DNA of 18,948 nucleotides from Bifidobacterium breve. GTDB taxonomy: Bacteria > Actinomycetota > Actinomycetes > Nanopelagicales > Nanopelagicaceae. Under the pieces are notes generated by a model. That model was not told the origin of the DNA and searched no databases. It worked only from the letters and a program-made list of their open reading frames with translations. Shown here in pieces: positions 1 to 7,680 of the stretch (position 1 is its first letter; the number at the start of each line of letters is the position of its first letter). Location: positions 1 to 18,948 of the forward strand of contig CAMBOZ010000019.1 in assembly GCA_945869505.1 (NCBI GenBank), read 5' to 3'. Position numbers and translations under genes: made by a program.

Positions 1-1
1 T

Positions 2-1354
2 ACCGCTCTACTTGAATCCGACGTTGCTCTCTCGGTAGTTGATTCATTCATTGATCTAATCCGCGATAAATCACTAGCAGCCCTACCGAATCTTCAATCT
101 GGTAGCAATCAGGCCCAAGCAATTTTTGAGATAGTTAACGCAGAATTAATTGAAATACTCGGGGGAGCAGCGCGGCGTATTCGCTTTGCGAAGAATCCAC
201 CTACCGTCATTATGTTGGCGGGATTGCAAGGTGCAGGTAAGACAACTCTTGCTGGAAAGTTAGCAAAGTTTTATTTAGATCAAGGAAATACTCCACTATT
301 AGTTGCATCTGACCTGCAACGCCCTAATGCTGTTACTCAGTTGCAAATAGTAGGTGAGAGCGTCGGCGTACCCGTATTTGCACCGGAACCAGGAAATGGC
401 GTCGGTGATCCGGTAAAGGTGGCAGAGCAAGCGCTAGCTTTTGCAAAAACCAAACTTCACAACATGGTTATCGTCGATACCGCTGGTCGTTTAGGTGTAG
501 ATCAAGAGTTAATGCAGCAGGCGATAAATATTCGCAATGCGGTTAAGCCAGATGAAATCTTGTTTGTGGTTGATGCAATGATGGGCCAAGATGCCGTGCG
601 CACAGCTAAGGCCTTCCAAGATGGCGTTGGATTTGATGGCGTCGTGTTAACAAAGTTAGATGGAGACGCACGCGGTGGCGCTGCGCTTTCAATCGCAAAA
701 CTAACTGGACTGCCGATTATGTTCTCTTCAAATGGTGAGAAGCTAACTGATTTTGATATTTTCTATCCAGAACGTATGGCCTCGCGCATTCTCGGAATGG
801 GCGATGTGGCGACTCTTGCTGAACAAGCAAAGAAGGCGCTCGACAGTGATTCGTCAGCAAAGATGGAAGAGAAGTTTGCGAGAGGAGATGACTTCACCCT
901 CGAAGATTTCTTGGAACAGTTAGAGGCGATGTCCAAGATGGGCTCTATGTCTAAGTTATTAGGAATGTTGCCAGGTGCTGGTGCAATGAAGAAACAGATC
1001 GAAAACTTTGATGAATCTGAGATTGTGCGAACCAAATCGATCGTTCAATCAATGACACCACTTGAGCGACAAGATCCTAAAGTTTTAAATGGTTCAAGGC
1101 GTGCGCGTATCGCTCTCGGTGCTGGGCGTAAAGTTCAAGATGTAAATTCTCTTGTAGATAAATTTTCGGCAGCTCAGAAAATGATGCGTCAGATGCGCAA
1201 TGGCGGCGGGATGCCACCTGCAATGGCGCAAAGTATGGGTATGCCCGCCGGAATGGGAGCGGGCCCAATATCTTCGAAGAAGAGTCAGGCTCCAGCCAAG
1301 AAGAAGTCGAAATCAGGTAACCCCGCTAAACGGGCTGCTGAAGAACGCGGATAA
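2..1354 (+). CDS. ffh: Signal recognition particle protein Ffh (5' end outside window)
   Basis: GTPase subunit of the signal recognition particle; it binds SRP RNA and signal peptides of nascent membrane/secreted proteins and docks with FtsY at the membrane. The reading frame is open from base 2, so about 450 C-terminal residues are visible and only the start is missing. The first visible residues (TALLESDVALSVVDSFI) are the end of the N domain. The G domain follows, with P-loop GLQGAGKTT just after base 212, DTAGR, and the SRP-GTPase signature TKLDGDARGG. The C-terminal M domain is rich in methionine (LEAMSKMGSMSKLLGMLPG) and carries the RNA-binding SRRARIALGAG stretch. It ends in a Lys/Ser/Ala-rich tail. 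An ATG at 212 lies inside the G domain and is not the real start. It sits upstream of rpsP, a placement common in Actinobacteria. Identity is very secure. Confidence 0.97.
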   Translation, partial: TALLESDVALSVVDSFIDLIRDKSLAALPNLQSGSNQAQAIFEIVNAELIEILGGAARRIRFAKNPPTVIMLAGLQGAGKTTLAGKLAKFYLDQGNTPLLVASDLQRPNAVTQLQIVGESVGVPVFAPEPGNGVGDPVKVAEQALAFAKTKLHNMVIVDTAGRLGVDQELMQQAINIRNAVKPDEILFVVDAMMGQDAVRTAKAFQDGVGFDGVVLTKLDGDARGGAALSIAKLTGLPIMFSSNGEKLTDFDIFYPERMASRILGMGDVATLAEQAKKALDSDSSAKMEEKFARGDDFTLEDFLEQLEAMSKMGSMSKLLGMLPGAGAMKKQIENFDESEIVRTKSIVQSMTPLERQDPKVLNGSRRARIALGAGRKVQDVNSLVDKFSAAQKMMRQMRNGGGMPPAMAQSMGMPAGMGAGPISSKKSQAPAKKKSKSGNPAKRAAEERG

Positions 1355-1512
1355 GCGCTCAATTTCGTATCTGCACGCGTTAATGGCAAGATTAGCCTCC
1401 TGTTGCGGGGCCCTCTACCCCCACAACATCCATATCCAAAGTTGGATCTAGTAAGTGCGCACCCCGCTGCACAAGCTTTAGATACGACACACTTTTTAGG
1501 AGCACTACTTCT
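1355..1512 (+). promoter_or_regulatory. Intergenic leader of the rpsP operon with Shine-Dalgarno
   Basis: This 158-base gap is one of only two long gaps in the window. It holds the hairpin at 1401-1428, a 14-base inverted repeat ATCCAA-AG-TTGGAT at 1434-1447, and an AGGAG Shine-Dalgarno at 1498-1502, ten bases before the TTG start of rpsP. No TANNNT hexamer sits at the leaderless position, so rpsP is probably translated from a leadered mRNA. I could not assign -35/-10 boxes with confidence. No small ORF of note was seen. Confidence 0.5.
1401..1428 (+). terminator. Imperfect hairpin between ffh and rpsP (possible terminator or leader structure)
   Basis: TGTTG(1401-1405)-c-GGGG(1407-1410), loop ccctcta, CCCC(1418-1421)-ca-CAACA(1424-1428) can fold into a 9-bp stem with a small internal loop. 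There is no T-tract after it, so it is not a canonical intrinsic terminator. It lies about 50 bases after the ffh stop and could end the ffh transcript or form part of the rpsP leader. Confidence 0.3.
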
Positions 1513-2046
1513 TTGTCTACAAAAATTCGCTTAATGCGCATGGGAAAGATCCGCACACCATTTTTCCGCATCGTCGTAACAGATTCACGTAAAGCACGTA
1601 ACGGACTTTCAATCGAAGAAATTGGTCGTTACGTTCCAGGACAAGAGCCTTCAATCATGGAAGTTAACTCTGCGCGTGCTCAGTACTGGCTCGGCGTAGG
1701 AGCACAACCAACTGCCGCTGTAGAGGCGATCTTCAAGGTCACTGGCGATTGGCAGAAGTTCAAGGGTCTTCCTGGAACTGAAGGAACACTTAAATTTGCT
1801 ACACCAAAGCCAGCTAAGAGCATCGCTTACGAAGCAGCTGTTAAGCAAGCAATGGATGAACCAAAAGAAGGCGCAACAACTATGAAGAAGAAGGCGCAAG
1901 AGAAGTTAGCTGCAAAAGCTAATCCTGTGCCGGTTGAAGAAGTAGTTGTGCCAGAAGCAACTGTGACCGAAGAGGTTGCAGAAGCTCCAGCTGAAGTTGT
2001 TGCTGAAGCGGTTGTTGAAACTCCTACAGATACGGCTGCCGAATAA
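1513..2046 (+). CDS. rpsP: 30S ribosomal protein S16 with long acidic C-terminal tail
   Basis: Structural protein of the small ribosomal subunit body, bound early in 16S rRNA assembly. The S16 core occupies roughly residues 1-85 and shows the family signature KIRLMRMGKIRTPFFRIVV plus DSRKARNG and EEIGRY. The start is TTG at 1513, chosen because the conserved S16 N-terminus begins right there and AGGAG precedes it by ten bases. At 177 residues it is about twice the size of the E. coli protein (about 82). The extra part is a low-complexity Lys-rich segment (KKKAQEKLAAKA) followed by a Glu/Val/Ala/Pro-rich acidic tail. Such extensions are usual in actinobacterial S16. It heads an operon with khpA, rimM and trmD; khpA begins two bases after its stop. 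Confidence 0.97.
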   Translation: MSTKIRLMRMGKIRTPFFRIVVTDSRKARNGLSIEEIGRYVPGQEPSIMEVNSARAQYWLGVGAQPTAAVEAIFKVTGDWQKFKGLPGTEGTLKFATPKPAKSIAYEAAVKQAMDEPKEGATTMKKKAQEKLAAKANPVPVEEVVVPEATVTEEVAEAPAEVVAEAVVETPTDTAAE

Positions 2047-2048
2047 CA

Positions 2049-2288
2049 ATGATGGACGAAGCTCTCGAGCACCTCGTTAAAGGAATCGTTGATAATCCTG
2101 AAGATGTCATCGTTAAGGAAAAGACTCACCGTCGCGGCACAACTCTTGAAGTTCGTGTCAATCCTGAAGATATCGGCAAGGTAATTGGCCGTAACGGTCG
2201 CACTGCGAAGGCGCTACGAACAGTCGTAAGCGCAATTGCAGGTCGCACAGTTCGTGTTGATCTCATCGATACCGACGAGGCTCGTTAA
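2049..2288 (+). CDS. khpA: KH-domain RNA-binding protein KhpA
   Basis: Small single-domain KH protein of 79 residues that binds RNA; in Gram-positive bacteria KhpA partners KhpB/EloR and affects cell division and translation. The KH GXXG loop is visible as IGRNG within GKVIGRNGRTAKALRTVV (about residues 43-60), followed by the usual helix and the strand TVRVDLID. The start is ATG at 2049 with a second in-frame ATG immediately after it at 2052; either fits. It starts two bases after the rpsP stop, so it is probably translationally coupled, and is followed five bases later by rimM. The position between rpsP and rimM is the classic location of this family in Gram-positive bacteria. Length and motif are typical. 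Confidence 0.93.
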   Translation: MMDEALEHLVKGIVDNPEDVIVKEKTHRRGTTLEVRVNPEDIGKVIGRNGRTAKALRTVVSAIAGRTVRVDLIDTDEAR

Positions 2289-2293
2289 CTCTC

Positions 2294-2812
2294 TTGTCAG
2301 GTATGCGCCTAAACGTAGGTCGCATTGGTCGCGCTCACGGAATTCTTGGTGAAGCAACCATTGAAGTTCGCACTGATTTAGCGGAAGAACGTTTTGCTAT
2401 AGGCGCACAACTTGAAACAGATAACCACGGGAATTTACTTGTGGTTTCTGCGCGCGTGCATAATGGAATTTTACTGCTGGGCTTTGACGGATATACCGAC
2501 CGCAATGCCATTGAAAAACTACGCGATGTCCTTCTTTTTGCTCAAGTAGATATCGATGAACCCGGCTTCGAAGAAGATGATTACCACGTCTTGCAACTTA
2601 TTGGGTGCAAGGCTTATCTCGTTGATGGCGACCTAGTAGGTGAAGTTACCGAGGTTCTCAACCTTCCAGGTCAAGATGTACTTTCAATTAAGACCGAATC
2701 TGGTGAAATTCTGATTCCATTTGTTCGCCAACTCGTACCTGTTGTAGATATCAAAGCGAAACGCATGACGGTTATCCCACCAGATTTTTACGAGAGCGAG
2801 GCTAGTCAGTGA
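2294..2812 (+). CDS. rimM: 16S rRNA-processing protein RimM
   Basis: 30S maturation factor that binds S19 and helps fold the 16S rRNA head domain. The N-terminal RimM domain is recognised by VGRIGRAHGILGEATIEVRTD (about residues 8-28, shown by its key IGRAHGI_GE core) and the GYTDRNAIEKLR segment. The C-terminal PRC-barrel covers about residues 96-168 (YHVLQLIGCKAYL, then GEVTEVLNLPGQDVLSI and the closing IPFVRQLVPVVD). At 172 residues it is of normal length. I chose the TTG start at 2294 because GAGG at 2277-2280 precedes it, though at a long distance; ATG at 2303 is in frame three codons later and is a real alternative. Its stop overlaps the trmD GTG start by four bases, so the two are likely coupled. 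Confidence 0.94.
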   Translation: MSGMRLNVGRIGRAHGILGEATIEVRTDLAEERFAIGAQLETDNHGNLLVVSARVHNGILLLGFDGYTDRNAIEKLRDVLLFAQVDIDEPGFEEDDYHVLQLIGCKAYLVDGDLVGEVTEVLNLPGQDVLSIKTESGEILIPFVRQLVPVVDIKAKRMTVIPPDFYESEASQ

Positions 2813-3492
2813 AAATTGATGCGATCACAATCTTTCCTGAGTACTTTGCTCCAGCACAACTCTCCCTGCTAGGTAAAGCGCAAGAGAAAGGCCTAGTCGA
2901 GTTACAAATTCACGATTTACGATCTTTCACAAACGATAACCACAACACCGTAGACGACACTCCTTACGGTGGTGGCGCCGGGATGGTGATGCTTCCCGAA
3001 ATCTGGGGCCAGGCGCTTGATCCACTTTTGATTTCAGATGTTGATCTGATCATTCTGACACCAGCTGGAAGTCGATTTAATCAAAAAATGGCAGAGGAAT
3101 TTTCAAAGAGTAAGCACTTGGTATTTGCCTGTGGACGTTATGAAGGAATTGATGATCGCGTTAGGCAATACTATTTGGGTGAGAATTATGCAAAAGCTGG
3201 CGTTCGAGTCCACGAAGTTTCAATCGGTGATTACGTGCTTGGTGGGGGAGAAGTCGCTTCACTTGTAATTATTGAGGCGATCACCCGTTTGATTCCAGGG
3301 GTGATTGGAAATCCTGATTCACTGTCAGAAGAGTCACATAATTCTGATGGTTATCTGGAATACCCCAACTTTACAAAGCCACAAGAATGGCGCGGAATTA
3401 GCGTTCCTGAGATTTTATTAAGTGGAAATCATGGCGAGATTGCAAAGTGGCGCGAATTACAGGCCGAAGAACGCGCCAAAAGGACCAATTGA
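2809..3492 (+). CDS. trmD: tRNA (guanine-37-N1)-methyltransferase TrmD
   Basis: SAM-dependent SPOUT enzyme that makes m1G37 in tRNAs with G36-G37 and so prevents +1 frameshifting; essential in many bacteria. Family motifs run in order: YGGGAGMVM (about residues 53-61), CGRYEGIDDRV (108-118), the trefoil-knot segment SIGDYVLGGGE (138-148), RLIPGVIGN (160-168), and SHNSDGYLEYP, whose Asp180 matches the catalytic Asp of the family. At 227 residues it is normal. The start is GTG at 2809, embedded in the rimM stop as GTGA; MKIDAITIFPEYF is the conserved N-terminus. It ends the ribosome-maturation operon. In most Actinobacteria rplS follows here, but in this window a desaturase follows instead. Confidence 0.97.
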   Translation: MKIDAITIFPEYFAPAQLSLLGKAQEKGLVELQIHDLRSFTNDNHNTVDDTPYGGGAGMVMLPEIWGQALDPLLISDVDLIILTPAGSRFNQKMAEEFSKSKHLVFACGRYEGIDDRVRQYYLGENYAKAGVRVHEVSIGDYVLGGGEVASLVIIEAITRLIPGVIGNPDSLSEESHNSDGYLEYPNFTKPQEWRGISVPEILLSGNHGEIAKWRELQAEERAKRTN

Positions 3493-3517
3493 CTCGTCAG
3501 TAACCTGACTTCTCCCG

Positions 3518-3523
3518 TAGCGT
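3518..3523 (+). promoter_or_regulatory. Putative leaderless -10 box for the desaturase
   Basis: TAGCGT fits the actinobacterial -10 pattern TANNNT and ends six bases before the ATG at 3530, so transcription would begin at or very near the start codon. No Shine-Dalgarno is visible in the 37-base gap after trmD, and no good -35 box was found at the usual spacing. Confidence 0.5.
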
Positions 3524-3529
3524 TCTCCT

Positions 3530-4498
3530 ATGAGTGATGAGACGGCAAAGATTCAAGCGAGATTGATTCGTGATCTAGAACCTGTCGTTGCAGTTGAACT
3601 CGAGCGTCATTTATCGGTTCAAAAAAATTGGTATCCACACGAGTATGTCCCATGGTCAGAAGGCCGTGATTATGCCGGACCGCTAAATGGAGATGCGTGG
3701 GAAGCGAAAGATTCGCGTTTAACCCCAGTTGCGCAAGATTCCTTAATATTAAATCTGCTTACCGAAGATAATTTGCCGAGCTATCACACTGAAATTGCAA
3801 TTTCGATGGGTCGCGATGGAGCGTGGGGAAATTGGATTGAGCGATGGACCGCCGAAGAAGCGCGCCACGCAATCGTAATTCGCGATTACCTAATGGCCAC
3901 GCGCGGTGTAGATCCTTATCAGTTGGAAGATCTACGTATGGCACATATGTCACTGGGTTATCAGACGCCTTACGAGAACGATATGTTGCACACCATCGCC
4001 TATGTTTCATTTCAAGAACTAGCAACCAGAATTTCTCACCGAAATACTGGAAAACTTTCCGATGACCCGATAGCCGAAAACATGATGCAACGAGTTGCTC
4101 TCGACGAAAATCTGCATATGCTCTTTTATCGCAACACGCTTTCAGCAGCGCTTGATATGGAACCAAATGCGGCGATGCGGGCTATTGCAGATGTGGTTAC
4201 TAATTTTGATATGCCAGGTGCAAATATGCCTGGCTTCGGTCGCAAAGCAGTGCAGATTGCCCTAGCCGGAATTTATGATCTACAGCAACACCTAGATGAT
4301 GTTGTTTCTCCAGTCCTGCGCGCGTGGAACGTTTTTGAAAGAAACGATCTATCTGGCGATGGGTTGGTGGCGCGCGATGAACTCACCGCCTTTATGGAAA
4401 AGTCCGGAAGAGAAGCAGCGATCTTTAATGATAAACGCGAAATTCACTTTGAAAAACTCATAGCTCGCGGTCAATCACCAATTCGTATTCAAAAGTAA
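3530..4498 (+). CDS. Ferritin-like acyl-ACP desaturase (DesA/FAB_desaturase family)
   Basis: Probable soluble di-iron stearoyl-ACP-type desaturase that introduces a double bond into an acyl chain carried on ACP, using O2 and reduced ferredoxin. Two diagnostic di-iron helix motifs are visible: EEARH (E110-x-x-H113) and DENLH (E193-x-x-H196). Further acidic ligand candidates are E79 in LLTEDNLPSYH and E163 in VSFQELATRISH. The length of 322 residues and the SYHTEI and GxWxxWixxW-type segments resemble the DesA1/DesA2 proteins of mycobacteria. No signal peptide or membrane helix is seen, as expected for this soluble family. Near the C-terminus, residues 273-284 (DLSGDGLVARDE) match an EF-hand calcium loop; this is discussed as a finding. 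It stands alone, with 37 and 49 base gaps on either side, and probably has its own promoter. The substrate is not predictable from sequence. Confidence 0.88.
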   Translation: MSDETAKIQARLIRDLEPVVAVELERHLSVQKNWYPHEYVPWSEGRDYAGPLNGDAWEAKDSRLTPVAQDSLILNLLTEDNLPSYHTEIAISMGRDGAWGNWIERWTAEEARHAIVIRDYLMATRGVDPYQLEDLRMAHMSLGYQTPYENDMLHTIAYVSFQELATRISHRNTGKLSDDPIAENMMQRVALDENLHMLFYRNTLSAALDMEPNAAMRAIADVVTNFDMPGANMPGFGRKAVQIALAGIYDLQQHLDDVVSPVLRAWNVFERNDLSGDGLVARDELTAFMEKSGREAAIFNDKREIHFEKLIARGQSPIRIQK

Positions 4499-4534
4499 TT
4501 TTCAACGATAGATTTACCACATCCAGCATCAGGT

Positions 4535-4540
4535 TAGACT
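4535..4540 (+). promoter_or_regulatory. Putative leaderless promoter of miaB
   Basis: TAGACT at 4535-4540 matches TANNNT and ends seven bases before the miaB ATG. TTTACC at 4513-4518 lies 16 bases upstream and resembles a -35 box at four of six positions. No Shine-Dalgarno is evident in the 49-base gap, so the miaB-miaA-dapF-hflX transcript is predicted to start leaderless or nearly so. Confidence 0.5.
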
Positions 4541-4547
4541 TACCGGT

Positions 4548-5966
4548 ATGACCCGCACGTATACAGTCGAAACTTATGGCTGCCAGATGAACGTTCATGA
4601 TTCTGAACGCATCGCCGGGCTCTTAGATGAAGCTGGATACCTTCCTGTTGAACCAGGCGTACAAGCAGATATCGTGGTTTTCAATACTTGTGCTGTTCGT
4701 GAGAACGCCGATAACAAGCTATATGGCAATTTAAGTTTCTTAGCGCCGATTAAGAAGGCTAATCCCAACATGCAGATTGCGGTGGGTGGATGTTTGGCGC
4801 AGAAAGATCAATCAATAATTTTGAAGAAAGCACCCTACGTTGATGTGGTCTTTGGTACCCACAACGTGGGCTCGCTTCCGGTTCTATTGGAACGAGCGCG
4901 CATCGAAGAAGAATCTCAGATCGAAATCCTAGAAGCGCTTGAACATTTCCCATCGACGCTGCCCGCCCGCAGGTTTTCGGCCTTTACTTCTTGGGTATCT
5001 ATCTCGGTCGGTTGCAATAACACCTGCACCTTCTGCATCGTTCCAACTTTAAGAGGAATTGAGAAAGATCGTCCTGCCGTAGATATTTTGAAAGAGATTC
5101 GCGCCCTTGTCGATCAGGGAGTAATTGAAATAACCTTGCTTGGCCAGAATGTAAATGCCTATGGAGTTGATTTCGGAGATAGAAGTGCATTCGCTAACTT
5201 GCTCCGTGAATGCGGAAAAATTGACGGACTAGAACGAGTTCGCTTTATGTCACCACATCCCCGAGATTTTACGGACGATGTAATTGAAGTCATGGCAAGC
5301 ACAAAGAATGTAATGCCGCACTTGCATATGCCACTGCAATCAGGATCTGATCGCATTTTGCAAGAGATGCGCCGCTCTTACAGAACTAGCCGTTACCTAG
5401 GGATCCTAGATCGAGTGCGTCAAGCGATGCCCGAGTCGATGATTACGACCGACATAATCGTAGGATTTCCGGGTGAAACCGAAGAAGATTTCCAAGCGAC
5501 GATGGATTTGGCAACGCAAGCACAATTTGCGGCGGCGTACACATATAAATATTCAATCAGGCCCGGTACTCCAGCTGGTGCAATGCCCAATCAAGTTTCC
5601 GCCGAAATTGTTGGTGAGCGCTATACGCGATTACACGAGCATCAACAGGCAATATCACTCGGTGTAAATCAGCGTTCAATCGGTACCAAACACCGTGCAC
5701 TTGTTTCGGAAGTCGAAGGTCGCCGAGATGCCGCTCAATCAAGACTTACAGGCAAGACAGAAGATTTCCGCCTAGTCCACTTCGACGCGGTGAGTGAGGC
5801 CAGACCTGGTGATTTTGTTGATCTAACTATCACCGATGCATCCGCACATTACTTAATCGGTAAAGAAGACTCACATTTAAAGACTCGTGGCGGTGATGCT
5901 TTCGCCTCACGCGAAGCCAAAGCTGGACCACAACCAACCATGCTCGGAATACCAACTATTAAATGA
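4548..5966 (+). CDS. miaB: tRNA-2-methylthio-N6-isopentenyladenosine synthase MiaB
   Basis: Radical-SAM methylthiotransferase that converts i6A37 to ms2i6A37 in tRNAs reading U-initial codons. The N-terminal UPF0004 domain holds three cysteines for the auxiliary [4Fe-4S] cluster: C12 (YGCQMN), C48 (NTCAVRENA) and C82 (GGCLAQ). The radical-SAM cluster motif CxxxCxxC is C156, C160, C163 within [14 protein letters not shown]. Later family motifs include [20 protein letters not shown] and [12 protein letters not shown], and the C-terminal region from about residue 375 is a TRAM domain. At 472 residues it is normal in length. The ATG at 4548 begins the conserved [15 protein letters not shown]. It heads a four-gene operon, and its stop overlaps the miaA start (ATGA at 5963-5966), pairing the enzyme with the one that makes its substrate. 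Confidence 0.97.
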   Translation: MTRTYTVETYGCQMNVHDSERIAGLLDEAGYLPVEPGVQADIVVFNTCAVRENADNKLYGNLSFLAPIKKANPNMQIAVGGCLAQKDQSIILKKAPYVDVVFGTHNVGSLPVLLERARIEEESQIEILEALEHFPSTLPARRFSAFTSWVSISVGCNNTCTFCIVPTLRGIEKDRPAVDILKEIRALVDQGVIEITLLGQNVNAYGVDFGDRSAFANLLRECGKIDGLERVRFMSPHPRDFTDDVIEVMASTKNVMPHLHMPLQSGSDRILQEMRRSYRTSRYLGILDRVRQAMPESMITTDIIVGFPGETEEDFQATMDLATQAQFAAAYTYKYSIRPGTPAGAMPNQVSAEIVGERYTRLHEHQQAISLGVNQRSIGTKHRALVSEVEGRRDAAQSRLTGKTEDFRLVHFDAVSEARPGDFVDLTITDASAHYLIGKEDSHLKTRGGDAFASREAKAGPQPTMLGIPTIK

Positions 5967-6871
5967 AGACAATCGTTATCTGTGGAGCTACCGCAACGGG
6001 CAAGAGTGATTTAGCGGTTGCTCTAGCACAGGAAATTGGCGCAGAAATTATCAACGCTGACTCAATGCAGATCTATAAAGGTATGGACATTGGTACAGCC
6101 AAACTCACACCTGCCGAGCGAGGCGGAATCGAACACCACATGCTCGATATCTTGTCGGTATCACAAGACTCAACCGTTGCTTGGTATCAAGAATTGGCAC
6201 GGCAGTCGGTCACGCAAATACACGGCCGCGGTAAGAACGCAATTATTGTTGGAGGCACTGGTCTCTACATTAAGTCAATCCTGGATGATTTAAATTTCCC
6301 AGACACAGATGCAGCCATACGACAGAAGTTAACTGAGGAAGCGAAAGAGTTTGGAATCATTCAGTTATTTCAACGACTAGAGCAATTAGATCCTGCAGCG
6401 GCGGCCGCGATAGATCAGCAAAATGAGAGACGTGTCATTCGCGCCTTAGAAGTTATTGAAATAACCGGTAAGCCATTCACCGCAAATTTACCGCGCGAAG
6501 ATAGTTCGCTCTATCCCGATGCCCTTCAGTTCGGACTGGTTATGGACCGAGCAGAACTCGGGGAGCGCGTGGAGGCACGTGTAGATCGCATGTGGGAGGC
6601 GGGCTTTGTAGCCGAGGTAGATAGATTGATAGATGAAGGAATTACAAAGGCCACAACTGCGCGTCGCGCATTAGGTTACGCGCAGATAATTGCAATGCGA
6701 AGCGGTGAGATCACCGAGGATCTGGCAATCGAGGAAACTAAGCGAGCTACACGCCAATATGTCAGACGACAAGAGACCTGGTTCTCTCGAGATGCACGAA
6801 TTAAATGGATATCCCCAACGCAACCGCGACTCGAAACGGTGCTCGAGAAGATAAACTCATCACCATCATGA
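5963..6871 (+). CDS. miaA: tRNA dimethylallyltransferase MiaA
   Basis: Transfers the dimethylallyl group of DMAPP to N6 of A37 in tRNA, giving i6A37, which MiaB then thiomethylates. The P-loop is GATATGKSD (residues 8-16). The substrate-binding [17 protein letters not shown] follows at about 31-47, and [14 protein letters not shown] at about 94-107. Other family segments are [11 protein letters not shown] and the C-terminal [13 protein letters not shown] that contacts tRNA. At 302 residues it has normal length. The start overlaps the miaB stop in an ATGA, and its own stop overlaps dapF in another ATGA, so all three are probably translationally coupled. Its cosubstrate DMAPP derives from the pathway begun by DXS, encoded at the right end of the window. 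Confidence 0.97.
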   Translation: MKTIVICGATATGKSDLAVALAQEIGAEIINADSMQIYKGMDIGTAKLTPAERGGIEHHMLDILSVSQDSTVAWYQELARQSVTQIHGRGKNAIIVGGTGLYIKSILDDLNFPDTDAAIRQKLTEEAKEFGIIQLFQRLEQLDPAAAAAIDQQNERRVIRALEVIEITGKPFTANLPREDSSLYPDALQFGLVMDRAELGERVEARVDRMWEAGFVAEVDRLIDEGITKATTARRALGYAQIIAMRSGEITEDLAIEETKRATRQYVRRQETWFSRDARIKWISPTQPRLETVLEKINSSPS

Positions 6872-7680
6872 TTAATTCTGTAATCGGAACCTACGGGCAC
6901 GGCACAGAAAATGACTTTGTTCTGGTCTTTGATCCAGCTGACGAGATTTCTATAACTACTGCGCAGACAGCGGCAATCTGTAATCGCGAAAGCGGTATCG
7001 GAGCCGATGGGCTGATTCGCATCACAAAGCGGGATGAAAAATGGTTTATGGATTACCGCAATGCTGATGGATCTCTGGCTGAAATGTGCGGCAATGGAAT
7101 TCGGGTGATGGCTCGTTACTTGGTAGAACGCGGACATCAGCCAGAAGGAATATTCGCAATAAATACCCGAGATGGAATCAAACACTTAAGAGTGCCAATG
7201 GTTGATGACATCTCTGTAAACATGGGAAAAGTTAGCGACGAGAATGAAGAGATTACTGCAGCCGTTGAGGGCAAAATTTGGTATGGATACAACATAAATG
7301 TAGGAAATCCGCACGCAGTTGTGTTCGTTGAAAAAATTGAAGATGTCGGATCGCTCAAAGACGCACCTGTTGTACGCCCCAAAGATGCTTACCCCGAGGG
7401 CGTTAACGTTGAGTTTGTGGAAATCATGCCTAATCACGAAGCCAAGATGCGGGTGCACGAACGGGGCAGCGGTGAAACTAAATCTTGCGGCACTGGCACC
7501 TGCGCAGTTGCATTGGCAGCAAATATGCAAATGAAAGAGAACTTACCTGCGCGCTGGGTTATTTACCCTCCCGGTGGCCGTTTGGTTGTAGATATAGATC
7601 CACACTCAAACGCTACGTTGACTGGCCCGGCTTTATTGATTTCAGATCATGATTTGACTCCATTTTTGCAGGATGCATGA
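6868..7680 (+). CDS. dapF: Diaminopimelate epimerase DapF
   Basis: Cofactor-independent epimerase that converts LL-DAP to meso-DAP for lysine and peptidoglycan synthesis. The two catalytic cysteines are visible: C74 in ADGSLAEMCGNGIRV and C207 in GSGETKSCGTGTCAVA. Substrate-binding residues appear in GIGADGLI (44-50) and NVGNPHAVV (144-152). I start it at ATG 6868, not at the in-frame ATG at 6805: the ATGA overlap with the miaA stop repeats the style of this operon, and the extra 21 residues would overlap miaA coding and are unlike the family N-terminus. This gives 270 residues, normal for DapF. The neighbouring order miaA-dapF-hflX is conserved in many Actinobacteria, though the metabolic link to tRNA modification is not obvious. 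Confidence 0.96.
   Translation: MINSVIGTYGHGTENDFVLVFDPADEISITTAQTAAICNRESGIGADGLIRITKRDEKWFMDYRNADGSLAEMCGNGIRVMARYLVERGHQPEGIFAINTRDGIKHLRVPMVDDISVNMGKVSDENEEITAAVEGKIWYGYNINVGNPHAVVFVEKIEDVGSLKDAPVVRPKDAYPEGVNVEFVEIMPNHEAKMRVHERGSGETKSCGTGTCAVALAANMQMKENLPARWVIYPPGGRLVVDIDPHSNATLTGPALLISDHDLTPFLQDA

Noticed and set aside
1827..2129. 100-residue minus-strand open frame rich in Ser/Thr/Ala opposite the rpsP tail
   Set aside because: The composition is the mirror of the Glu/Ala/Val repeat codons of S16; no start signal and no family resemblance.
6805..6867. Upstream in-frame ATG that would add 21 residues to DapF
   Set aside because: It would lie inside miaA coding sequence and is unlike the DapF N-terminus; ATGA at 6868 matches the other junctions in the operon.
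6676..7185. 169-residue minus-strand open frame opposite miaA/dapF
   Set aside because: It lies entirely opposite two well-identified genes, has no recognisable motif, and its existence follows from the codon pattern of the real genes.
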